Below, piece by piece: positions 43,950 to 51,735 of a DNA stretch of 64,000 nt. Source of the stretch: Mesorhizobium qingshengii (GTDB taxonomy: Bacteria > Pseudomonadota > Alphaproteobacteria > Rhizobiales > Rhizobiaceae); contig NZ_FMXM01000007.1 in the NCBI RefSeq assembly GCF_900103325.1, forward strand, positions 1 to 64,000, given 5' to 3'. Numbering within the stretch: position 1 is the stretch's first letter; every line of letters begins with the position of its first letter. The position numbers and the translations under genes are program-made. Under the pieces are notes generated by a model that was not told the DNA's origin, ran no database searches, and was given only the letters and a program-made list of their open reading frames with translations.

Positions 43950-45080
43950 CTACTTGTTGAGCGCGGCGAAATAGGCCTTCTCGATCTCGGCGGCCATCAC
44001 ATCGGCGCCGAAGCGCGCCTTGAGGCTGGCCTCATCGGGCATCAGATTGCGATAGGCGGCGGGGTCGGCCAGCGCCTGGCTCATCTTGGCCGCAAGCTCG
44101 TTCGGGTCGGGCCGGATCAGGGCAGGGGAGAGCGCACCGAAAATCTCCGGTATGCCGCCGACGGCCGTGGCGATCATCGGTTTTCCCGCGGCAAGCGCCT
44201 CGAGGACGATATAGGGCATGGCTTCGGCGCGCGACGGAACGACCACGAGCGCCGCCAGCGCGAAGGCTTCCCTGGCAGGCATCGGCGGCAGGAAGCGGAC
44301 ATTGCCGTCGAGCCCGAGGCGCTTCACTTGCCCATGGTAACGCGGCAGGTCGTCACCGTCGCCAACCATGACCGCGGTAAGCGCGCGGCCGAGTTGGGGG
44401 CCGGCGGCGGCCAGTGCATCGATGAAGATGTCGGGTCCCTTCAGGTCGCGCATCATGCCGATATAGAGCAGGTCGGCTCCGTCGGGCCCGGTGAGCACCG
44501 GCTCGAACTCAGCGGCGCGCAGGCCGTTGTAGACCAAGGTGTTCGGGATCGGCGGTTCACCGACCTTGCGGCGATAGGTTCGCCTTTCGTAGTCGGAAAC
44601 AAACAGCAGGCAGTCGGTGAAGCGGGCCATGAAGCGCTCGAGCGCGAAGAACAGCTTTCCGGTGGTCGTGTTCTCGTCATAGTGGAGGGAGCCACCATGC
44701 GGCGAATAAAGGCGGGCTACGCGAGACCTTGATACCCGCAACAATGAGCCGAACAGACGGGCATAGGCGCCACCCTTGGCGCCGTGCCCGTGCAGCACGT
44801 CCGGCCGCAATTCCTTGATGATCCTGTAGGTGCGCCAGGCCGACGTCGCGTCGCCCGGGCCGACATGGCGTTGCATCGGCGTGCGATGGATACCGAGCGC
44901 CAGCATATCGTTCATCTGCTCGAACAGGCGTTCCTCGAATTCTCCACCCGTCGTCGAATCGCAGACGATGCCGACCGAATGCCCGGCGGCGACCTGCGCC
45001 TCGGTCAGGTCGCGCACATGTCGGAAAATTCCTCCGACGGGTGAGCGAAAACAATGGACGATCCTGAGTTTGTCCGCCAC
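43950..45080 (-). CDS. Glycosyltransferase family 4
   Basis: A 376-residue GT-B enzyme. The N-terminal acceptor domain has RSPVGGIFRHVRDLTEAQVAAGH and LHGHGAKGGAYARL; the nucleotide-sugar part shows LLYIGMMRDLKGPDIFIDAL and the E-x7-E motif PSRAEAMPYIVLEALAAGKPMIA. It adds a sugar to the lipid-linked unit in the cytoplasm. It begins at a GTG 11 bases after the Wza-like stop. A 97-base gap separates it from the sugar transferase gene, in which nothing was recognised. Confidence 0.9.
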   Translation of the reverse strand: MADKLRIVHCFRSPVGGIFRHVRDLTEAQVAAGHSVGIVCDSTTGGEFEERLFEQMNDMLALGIHRTPMQRHVGPGDATSAWRTYRIIKELRPDVLHGHGAKGGAYARLFGSLLRVSRSRVARLYSPHGGSLHYDENTTTGKLFFALERFMARFTDCLLFVSDYERRTYRRKVGEPPIPNTLVYNGLRAAEFEPVLTGPDGADLLYIGMMRDLKGPDIFIDALAAAGPQLGRALTAVMVGDGDDLPRYHGQVKRLGLDGNVRFLPPMPAREAFALAALVVVPSRAEAMPYIVLEALAAGKPMIATAVGGIPEIFGALSPALIRPDPNELAAKMSQALADPAAYRNLMPDEASLKARFGADVMAAEIEKAYFAALNK

Positions 45081-45091
45081 GTGGTGGTTCG

Positions 45092-45655
45092 TCAGAAGAG
45101 ACGTTCGCGAACGTAGACGGTATCTCCGGGCAGCAGCGGGTCGGAAGTGACCACGCGGCCGGTCATCACCTTGCCGTTGATGTCGCGGGTGATGTCGACG
45201 CTTTCCTGGTTGGCGCGCGGTGTGAAGCCGCCGGCAATGGCGATCGCCTTCTGCACCGTCAGGCCGGGGACGTAGGAATATTGACCGGCAGCGCCCACTT
45301 CGCCCATGACGAAGATCGGCCGGTAGCGGTCGATCTCGACCGAGACGTCGGGATCGCGCAGATAGCCTTGTCGCAACTTGTCGGCGATTTCCTTTTCCAT
45401 CTGCTGTGCGGTGTGGCCGCGAGCCGGTATGGCGCCGACAAGCGGGAAGGAGAGATAGCCGGATTGGTCGACACTGTAGGTATTGGTCAGCCCGTCCTGC
45501 TCGAACACGGTGACGCGGACGCGGTCGCCGGCGCCGAGGCGGTAGGGTTGATCGAGCACCTCATGGAAGGCCGCCGGCGTCGGCCGGTAGCTGGAGCAGC
45601 CGGCAAGCATCGATACGGCGAGCAGCGCGCGAAAGAGGGAAGCAGTGCTTTTCAT
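45092..45655 (-). CDS. Polysaccharide export lipoprotein, Wza-like
   Basis: A 187-residue outer-membrane lipoprotein with lipobox LLAVSMLAGCSS. Poly_export (PES) domain: YRLGAGDRVRVTVFEQDGLTNTYSVDQSGYLSFPLVG (about 38-75), followed by a SLBB-type segment PIFVMGEVGAAGQYSYVPGLTVQKAIAIAGGFTPRA. It is the short rhizobial form (ExoF-like N-part) with one SLBB repeat. It would make the export channel with the divergent Wzc-like protein. The ATG at 45655 starts the lipoprotein signal. Confidence 0.92.
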   Translation of the reverse strand: MKSTASLFRALLAVSMLAGCSSYRPTPAAFHEVLDQPYRLGAGDRVRVTVFEQDGLTNTYSVDQSGYLSFPLVGAIPARGHTAQQMEKEIADKLRQGYLRDPDVSVEIDRYRPIFVMGEVGAAGQYSYVPGLTVQKAIAIAGGFTPRANQESVDITRDINGKVMTGRVVTSDPLLPGDTVYVRERLF

Positions 45656-45727
45656 GACCGGACACGTACCTTCGACTGGTCGCTGCAGCGTCGCAGCAAG
45701 CTCGGGATCGGGTTTCGTTATCATCCT

Positions 45728-45833
45728 GTTAGGGTTAATGGCCGGTAAAGGAGGCGGCGGATACGGCGGGCGCCGGCAAGAGTTTTTTGCGGTCTTTGGC
45801 GGTTTTGTTTGTTGCTCTCCAGTAAACCCTAAC
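45728..45833. promoter_or_regulatory. Distant inverted pair GTTAGGGTT/AACCCTAAC in EPS divergent promoter
   Basis: In the 258-bp gap between the Wza-like and Wzc-like genes, GTTAGGGTT (45728-45736) and AACCCTAAC (45825-45833) are exact reverse complements 88 bases apart. Each lies near one of the two divergent starts, so a shared regulator acting on both transcripts, or DNA looping, is possible. AT-rich stretches (TTTTTTGCGG, GTTTTGTTTG) lie between them. Confidence 0.4.
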
Positions 45834-45913
45834 GGAAGCTTACCGTGATCTTAACGGCTGAGTTACCATAGTTGTTTACGGTGCATCCTGACCCAGTACC
45901 GGAGTAGGGATGC

Positions 45914-48163
45914 ATGTCCGTTCAGTCCGCGGCCGCAGATGTCGATGTCGATCTCAGGCAGCTCTTCGCCAGCCTGGCGAGGAACTGGCTGCGCATCCTC
46001 GTCGTCACGCTGGTGGTGACCGGCGCGGCTTTCGCGTTCGCCTCTATGGCAACCCGGCACTACAAGGCCCAGGCACAAGTTGAGATCATTCCGCGTGAAT
46101 CGGTCTACACGCGGCCGGCCGGCAACAACGACACCGACAAGCCAATCCTCGATGAGTCGGGCATTGCCACCCAGGTCCAGATAATTTCCTCCAACGACAT
46201 CCTCAAGCAGGTGGCGCAGAAGCTCGATCTGGCAAAACTGCCCGAATTCGACGAAGCAGCCGGCATGTCATCGTTGAGTCGCCTGCTGGTTCTGGTCGGG
46301 TTGAAAAGCGACCCGATGGACGTACCGGTCGACGAGCGCGTACTGAAGAAGATGCGTGAGAAGCTCAACGTCTATGGCGTCGAAAAAACCCGCATTGTCG
46401 CCATCGAGTTTTCTTCGCAGGATCCGACGCTTGCAGCGGCGATCCCTGACGCCATCGCCGCTGCCTATATCGCTGGGCAAGGGACAGCCAAGCTCGAATC
46501 CAATGCCGCGGCCGCTGATTTTCTGGCGCCGGAGATCGCCGACCTGCAGCAGCAGGTCAAGGCCGCCGAGGCCAAGGTCGCGACCTACCGCGCCCAGTCT
46601 GATCTTCTGATGGGCGGCAACAACTCGGTGCTGGCCACGCAGCAGCTTGCGGAGCTGTCGAGCGAACTGTCGAAAGTGCGTGGCAATCGTGCCTCGGCGG
46701 AAGCGACCGCGGACAACGTGCGCAAGGTGCTGCGGAATGGCGGTTCGCTGGATACCGTGCCGGAAGTCCTGGCATCGGACCTGATCCAGCGTCTGCGTGA
46801 ACGACAGGTCGAATTGCGCTCCAACATCGCCGATCTTTCCACGACTCTGCTCGGCAATCATCCGCGCATTCGCGCGCTGAAATCACAACTGGCCGATCTC
46901 GATGCACAGATCCGCGGTGAAGCCGAGAAGATCATAAAGGGCCTGATGGCGCAGGCCGATACGGCCAAGGCGCGCGAGAGCCAGCTTGTCGCTGATGTCA
47001 ATACGCTGAAGGCGGCTTCGGCGCGCGCCGGTGAACAGCAGGTCGATCTCGACGCACTGCAGCGCGACGCTGCAGCCAAGCGCCAGCAACTCGAGCTTTA
47101 TCTGACCAATTACCGTGAAGCGGCTTCGCGCCAGGATCGCAAGTATCTGCCCGTCGACGCCCGGATCTCCTCAAAGGCCTCGGTGCCGTCCGAGCCCTAT
47201 TTCCCGAAGGTCCTGCCGATCGTCAGCGCCGCTTTCGTCGCATCGCTGCTGATCATGGCCATTGTGACGCTTCTGCAGGAGTTGTTTTCAGGCCGCGCGA
47301 TGCGACCGGCGGCGGGTGCCCGTTTCGAGCCGATCGATGAGGTCGCGATGCCGGTTGTCCGCCAGGAACCTGCCGCCCTCCAGGAGATGGGGGAATATCC
47401 GGCTGAAGCGGTGGTGGAGCCCGACAAGGGCCCGATGCCCTATACAACTGCAATGCCCGAGACCGTCGCGCCCGATACGGCCGAGGTCCCTGGCATGGTT
47501 GCGGTTCCCGAGGCGGTGCCAGCCGAGCGCATGGCTGCCGAGGCCGAACCGGCACGTTCCAGCCTGGGTGAGATCGACATCGAAAAGGCGGCGGAGAAAC
47601 TGATCGCAAGCGGGGCCGCGCGCGCCATATTCGTCTCGCCGGAGGGTGATGAGGCAGCCGCATCGGCGGTCCTGGTGGCGCGCGAGGTCTCGGACGCCGG
47701 CCTGCGCGTCTTGTTGCTGGACCTGACCGCGTCGGGGGCTGCCTCGCGGCCGATGCTGGACAGCGGTCTTTTCCCCGGCATCACCAATCTGCTCGCTTCG
47801 GAAGCGCAGTTCAGCGACGTCATCCACGCCGATCTCTACTCGGACTGCCACGTCATTCCCGTCGGCACCGCCGATCCGGTCCGCGCCATGCGCGCCGCCG
47901 ATCGGCTGCCGATCATCATGCAGTCGCTGACCACCGCCTATGACCTGGTCGTTGTCGAATGCGGACCGGCCGATGCGCAAGGCATCGGCCGTCTGGCCGG
48001 CGATGCCACCGAGGTCTTTCTCTCGATGCTGGAACCGGACGACGAGGTGGCACAGGCCGCCGTCAAGCTGATCGAAAACGGCTATCCCGACCTGACACTG
48101 GTGACGCCGCTCGGCCACGAGCCGCCGGGCAATCCGGTGCCAGGACGACGCTCCGCCGCGTAA
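45914..48163 (+). CDS. Wzc-like polysaccharide co-polymerase with degenerate kinase domain
   Basis: A 749-residue inner-membrane protein of the PCP-2a/GumC class. TM1 is about 25-47 (NWLRILVVTLVVTGAAFAF), a Wzz domain with a coiled-coil segment (residues about 190-410) and GNHPRIRALKSQLADLDAQ follow, TM2 is about 435-458 (VLPIVSAAFVASLLIMAIV). After a Pro/Glu-rich linker (480-560) comes a BY-kinase-like fold (about 560-730). Its Walker A position reads IFVSPEGDEAAASAVL without GKT/S; Walker A' is VLLLDLTAS, Walker B-like YDLVVVECGPA. No tyrosine cluster ends the protein. It controls chain length, probably without ATPase activity. An unknown regulator site may lie upstream. Confidence 0.85.
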   Translation: MSVQSAAADVDVDLRQLFASLARNWLRILVVTLVVTGAAFAFASMATRHYKAQAQVEIIPRESVYTRPAGNNDTDKPILDESGIATQVQIISSNDILKQVAQKLDLAKLPEFDEAAGMSSLSRLLVLVGLKSDPMDVPVDERVLKKMREKLNVYGVEKTRIVAIEFSSQDPTLAAAIPDAIAAAYIAGQGTAKLESNAAAADFLAPEIADLQQQVKAAEAKVATYRAQSDLLMGGNNSVLATQQLAELSSELSKVRGNRASAEATADNVRKVLRNGGSLDTVPEVLASDLIQRLRERQVELRSNIADLSTTLLGNHPRIRALKSQLADLDAQIRGEAEKIIKGLMAQADTAKARESQLVADVNTLKAASARAGEQQVDLDALQRDAAAKRQQLELYLTNYREAASRQDRKYLPVDARISSKASVPSEPYFPKVLPIVSAAFVASLLIMAIVTLLQELFSGRAMRPAAGARFEPIDEVAMPVVRQEPAALQEMGEYPAEAVVEPDKGPMPYTTAMPETVAPDTAEVPGMVAVPEAVPAERMAAEAEPARSSLGEIDIEKAAEKLIASGAARAIFVSPEGDEAAASAVLVAREVSDAGLRVLLLDLTASGAASRPMLDSGLFPGITNLLASEAQFSDVIHADLYSDCHVIPVGTADPVRAMRAADRLPIIMQSLTTAYDLVVVECGPADAQGIGRLAGDATEVFLSMLEPDDEVAQAAVKLIENGYPDLTLVTPLGHEPPGNPVPGRRSAA

Positions 48164-48206
48164 AGGAGCGTGGATCGCCCGCGGAAGCCTGTTCAGAAGT
48201 CCAGTT

Positions 48207-49043
48207 CTATCCCAGTTCCAGGGTCGTCACGCCGAATATCCGGTGCTGGCCGAGCTTCGGGGGCGGACCCTTGTACATGCGCATGGTGGTGAAGGTCGGT
48301 GAAAACCCTGCCGCATCGAGCGCGGCGATGAAGTCCGCCCTGGCGGCCGGAACGTCGATGTGCAGGTCGTCGCCCTCGCACGCACCCGCCAGCCCCTCCA
48401 GCAGGTGCAGCGCGACCCCGATGTCGTCGGCAAACAACGGGCCGATCTTGAAGCCATTGCGGCACGAGCGCGCCACGGCATAGCCCGTCGTTCCAAGAGA
48501 TGTGATCACCGCCAGCGCATGGTGGGGCGGCTGCAGCCAACGCTGCAGGAAGGCGCGCCGGGGGGCGGGAAAGCAATGGGCATCATAGGCGATGATGTCG
48601 GGCACGAGTTCGGTCCTCACCGTCCTGAGTCCGTCGGCCTTGACCGGCGGGCCCGCCATGCGGCCGCTGTAGCGGATGGTCTCATAGGCCTGGCTGAAGC
48701 CCTTGCGCCGGTAATTGGCCTGCTGCTCGGCCACGCCGTCGAGGCCGACGGTGCGACCGGCAAGTCTCTTCATGCCTGCGTTCCAGACCGCTTTGCCGAA
48801 GCCTTTGCCGCGCTTGTCCGGCCGGCAGATGTAGAGGCCGATGAAGCCGAATTCGCGGCCATAGGCCACCGCCGAGATCGCCGCGACCATTTCGTTGCCG
48901 ACGAAGGCGCCTATGAAGCCTTCGGGGTCCGCGGCCTGGAACATCGCCGCGTCTTCGAGACCAGGGTTCCAGCCCTCCGCCGCTGCCCAGTCGACGAGGA
49001 CCGTCAGCTCCTGCAGCGACAGCGTGCGGATGGTTGGCTTCAT
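48207..49043 (-). CDS. GNAT N-acetyltransferase with C-terminal extension
   Basis: A 278-residue protein. The GNAT acetyl-CoA motif is GLYICRPDKRGKGFGKAVWNAGM (about 70-93; R/Q-x-x-G-x-G form as RGKGFG). After the first 130 residues, a second domain of the Acetyltransf_18 type follows (LVPDIIAYDAHCFPAPRRAFLQRWL). It likely acetylates a small amine or amino acid. The ATG at 49043 has GGAG upstream; a GTG at 49052 that overlaps the racemase stop (GTGA) is a good alternative. It is the last gene of the ABC operon. Confidence 0.82.
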   Translation of the reverse strand: MKPTIRTLSLQELTVLVDWAAAEGWNPGLEDAAMFQAADPEGFIGAFVGNEMVAAISAVAYGREFGFIGLYICRPDKRGKGFGKAVWNAGMKRLAGRTVGLDGVAEQQANYRRKGFSQAYETIRYSGRMAGPPVKADGLRTVRTELVPDIIAYDAHCFPAPRRAFLQRWLQPPHHALAVITSLGTTGYAVARSCRNGFKIGPLFADDIGVALHLLEGLAGACEGDDLHIDVPAARADFIAALDAAGFSPTFTTMRMYKGPPPKLGQHRIFGVTTLELG

Positions 49044-49048
49044 TGCGC

Positions 49049-49795
49049 TCACTCCGCTGCGACTGCTCCGGGTGAGAAGGATTTCAGCACACCACGATAG
49101 GGCTTGGCCAGCGGGCTCGCATAGGCGCCGCGCTTCGATGTCGACAGGCCGAGTGCGATCAGCGCCTCGGCCTGCTTCAGCGCCGCGCCGACACCGTCGA
49201 TGACCGGCAGTTCGAATTCCGCCTGCAGCCGGTGCGCGAGATCGGCCATGCCGGCGCAGCCAAGCACGATGGCTTCGGCGCGGTCCTCGTCGATGGCCCG
49301 GGCGATTTCGTCGCGCAGCTTCCCGACCGCGCCCGATGCCGGATCGTCAAGCGCAAGCACCGGAATGTCGGCGGCGCGCACGCGCGCCCGTCCCGCCATG
49401 CCGTAGCGCTGCACCAGCGCCTCGACCGGCACGCGCGAGCGGTCGGTGGTGGTGACGACGCTGAAGCGCTGGGCGATGAAGGACGCCATGCTGAGGGCCG
49501 CCTCGCAGATTCCAATGACGGGAATCGCGGCCATGGCGCGCGCCGCATCGAGGCCAGTATCGTCGAAGCAGGCGATGATGGCCGCCTGCGCGCCGCGCCG
49601 CTCACCGGCGGCGATTTCCATCAGCAGGCCAGGCACGGCGAGCGCCTCGTCATAATAGCCTTCGATCGAGGCCGGCCCCATCGATGAGGTCACGGCGACG
49701 ACCTCGGTCCAGGCGCCGGCAGCCGCGCGCGCCGCCGCCGCGATGGTCTCGGTCATGCTGGCCGTCGTGTTGGGGTTCACCACCAGTATCCGCAC
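49049..49795 (-). CDS. Asp/Glu/hydantoin racemase-family protein
   Basis: A 248-residue protein of the aspartate/glutamate/hydantoin racemase superfamily. Start MRILVVNPNTTASMTETI is typical; first catalytic Cys is in AAIIACFDDTGLDAAR (about 79), the second in AIVLGCAGMADLA (about 185). These act as acid/base pair in racemases and in related maleate isomerases/decarboxylases, so the substrate may be a hydantoin or a dicarboxylate amino acid. The GTG at 49795 is preferred; a TTG at 49801 overlaps the upstream permease stop. Part of the ABC operon. Confidence 0.87.
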   Translation of the reverse strand: MRILVVNPNTTASMTETIAAAARAAAGAWTEVVAVTSSMGPASIEGYYDEALAVPGLLMEIAAGERRGAQAAIIACFDDTGLDAARAMAAIPVIGICEAALSMASFIAQRFSVVTTTDRSRVPVEALVQRYGMAGRARVRAADIPVLALDDPASGAVGKLRDEIARAIDEDRAEAIVLGCAGMADLAHRLQAEFELPVIDGVGAALKQAEALIALGLSTSKRGAYASPLAKPYRGVLKSFSPGAVAAE

Positions 49796-49797
49796 GA

Positions 49798-50616
49798 TCA
49801 AGCTCTCGCCCGGCGGCGGCCGACATAGAGGATGGCGCCCAGCGTCGCCAGGATCACCAGGAAGGAAAACACGGTCGTCACCGTGCCCAGCGCATAGAGC
49901 ACCGGCGTCGTCACATTGGTCGTCATGCCGTAGATTTCCAGCGGCAGCGTGTTGAAGGTGCCCGACGTCATCAGCGTGCGGGCGAATTCATCGTAGGACA
50001 AGGTGAAGCCGAACAGGCCGACGCCGATCAGGCTCGGCGCGATCATCGGCAGCACGACATGGACGAAGGTCTGCCAGGAGGTGGCGCCCAGATCGCGCGC
50101 GGCTTCCTCATAGGCAGGCGAGAAGCGGTTGAAGACGGCGAACATGATCAGCACGCCGAAGGGCAGCGTCCAGGTCAGATGCGCGCCCAAGGCCGATGTG
50201 TACCAGGCCGGGCGAAAGCCGATCTGCTGGAAGACGACGCCGATGCCGAGCGAAATGATGATCGAAGGGACGACGAGGCTGGCGACCGCCAGGTAGAACA
50301 GGGCTGTGGCGCCGCGGAATTTCCGGCGGAAGGCAAGACCCGCGAGCAGCGACACCACGACGGTGACGATCATCACCATGACGCCCAGCACCAGCGAGCG
50401 CCTGAAGCTGCCGCCGAAATCGCCGACCGCCTGGCGTTCGAACAGATTGGCGAACCAGTGCAGCGAGACGCCATTGAGCGGAAACGTCAGCCCGCCCTCG
50501 GGCCCCTGGAAGGACAGGATCAGGATCGCCGACAGCGGGCCATAGAGGAACAGCACGAAGAGCGTGAAGAACACTGCCAGAACGTAGAATTCGAAGGTGC
50601 GCTTTTCGTGGCTCAT
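49798..50616 (-). CDS. ABC transporter permease, PotC-like
   Basis: A 272-residue inner-membrane permease of the spermidine/putrescine family: FYVLAVFFTLFVLFLYGPL at the start, about six helices, and the EAA loop EEAARDLGATSWQTFVHVVLPMIAPSL (about 160-186). It starts one base after the stop of the other permease and its stop touches the racemase start, so the genes are coupled. It works with the PotB-like permease as a heterodimer. Confidence 0.9.
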   Translation of the reverse strand: MSHEKRTFEFYVLAVFFTLFVLFLYGPLSAILILSFQGPEGGLTFPLNGVSLHWFANLFERQAVGDFGGSFRRSLVLGVMVMIVTVVVSLLAGLAFRRKFRGATALFYLAVASLVVPSIIISLGIGVVFQQIGFRPAWYTSALGAHLTWTLPFGVLIMFAVFNRFSPAYEEAARDLGATSWQTFVHVVLPMIAPSLIGVGLFGFTLSYDEFARTLMTSGTFNTLPLEIYGMTTNVTTPVLYALGTVTTVFSFLVILATLGAILYVGRRRARA

Positions 50617-50617
50617 G

Positions 50618-51529
50618 TCACAGTTCTTTCCTGATATCGACGATGCGCAGAATGCCGGCGACCATCAAAAGCACCAGCACCAGGAGCACGACAGCGTTGG
50701 CGGCGGCCGCCGGATATTGCAGCAGCGACATCTGGTTCTTCATCATCAGCGCCACCGATGCGCTCTGCCCGCCCGACATCACCTGCACGGTGGAGAAATC
50801 GGCCATCACCAGGGTGACGACGAAGATGGTGCCGATCGCCATGCCTGGCTTGGCCAGCGGAATGATGACGTTCCACAGCACTTGCCAGCCCGAAGCGCCG
50901 GCGTCGTGGGCGGCCTCGACCAGCGAGCGGTCGATGCGCATCAGCGTGTTGAAGATCGGCGTCACCATGAACAGCGTGTAGAGATGCACCATGGCCAGCA
51001 CTACGGCGAATTCGGAATAGAGCAGCCATTCGATGGGCTTGGGCACAATGCCCAGATGCACCAGCGTCGTGTTGATCAGCCCATTGCGGCCGAGCACCGG
51101 GATCCACGAGATCATGCGGATGATGTTGGAAGTCAGGAACGGCACGGTGCAGACCAGGAACAGCACCATCTGCATTGCCGTGGTGCGGATGTGGAAGGCG
51201 AGGAAATAGGCGACCCAGAAGCCGATGAACAAGGTCAGCGCCCAGACGATGGCCGCGAATTTGATGGTGTTGAGATAGGTCTTCCAGGTGACCCAGGAGC
51301 CTAGCACGTCGGAATAGTTGGTGGTCAGGAAATCCGGGTACATGGCGGCGAAGTCGTAGTCCCAGAAAGAGACGACGACGATCATGATGATCGGCAATAG
51401 CAGGAACGCACCGAGGATCAGCGCCAGCGGTGCCGATTGCAGATAGGGCGTGACGGCGCCGAGCGAGAAGCGGCGGCGCCTGGCGGGTTTCGCGGCGGCG
51501 ATTGCGGGACGTTCGAGCGCGACTGTCAT
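50618..51529 (-). CDS. ABC transporter permease, PotB-like
   Basis: A 303-residue permease with an Arg-rich cytoplasmic N-terminus (AKPARRRRFSLG), about six helices (PLALILGAFLLLPIIMIVVVSFW and on), and an EAA loop VEAAHDAGASGWQVLWNVIIPLAKPGM (about 208-234). The ATG at 51529 is preferred; an upstream in-frame stretch runs through a palindromic repeat and is not conserved coding. It is separated from the binding-protein gene by that repeat (51574-51719). Confidence 0.9.
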   Translation of the reverse strand: MTVALERPAIAAAKPARRRRFSLGAVTPYLQSAPLALILGAFLLLPIIMIVVVSFWDYDFAAMYPDFLTTNYSDVLGSWVTWKTYLNTIKFAAIVWALTLFIGFWVAYFLAFHIRTTAMQMVLFLVCTVPFLTSNIIRMISWIPVLGRNGLINTTLVHLGIVPKPIEWLLYSEFAVVLAMVHLYTLFMVTPIFNTLMRIDRSLVEAAHDAGASGWQVLWNVIIPLAKPGMAIGTIFVVTLVMADFSTVQVMSGGQSASVALMMKNQMSLLQYPAAAANAVVLLVLVLLMVAGILRIVDIRKEL

Positions 51530-51573
51530 CAATTTTCCCGGTGCAGGTTCGCGGTACGGGCGGAGCGGCCTTT

Positions 51574-51719
51574 CCTTCTCCCCTTGTGGGAGAAGGTGGC
51601 CGAGCGAAGCTCGGTCGGATGAGGGGTGTTCCATCTTGACAATGACGGCACTCCGTCCAACACCCCTCATCCGTCTTGGCGCTGCGCGCCAATCCGCCCT
51701 CTCCCACAAGGGGAGAAGG
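51574..51719. repeat. Inverted repeat of the CTTCTCCCC class inside an ABC operon
   Basis: Outer arms CCTTCTCCCC (51574-51583) and GGGGAGAAGG (51710-51719) are perfect; each forms its own hairpin with CTTGTGGGAGAAGG and CTCTCCCACAAGG, and inner arms GATGAGGGGTG (51619-51629) and CACCCCTCATC (51661-51671) also pair. The element lies between the binding-protein and permease genes, in the place where many ABC operons carry transcript-stabilising or attenuating hairpins. The same class is common in rhizobial intergenic DNA. Confidence 0.85.
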
Positions 51720-51735
51720 CGGCGACGCCGGCTCT

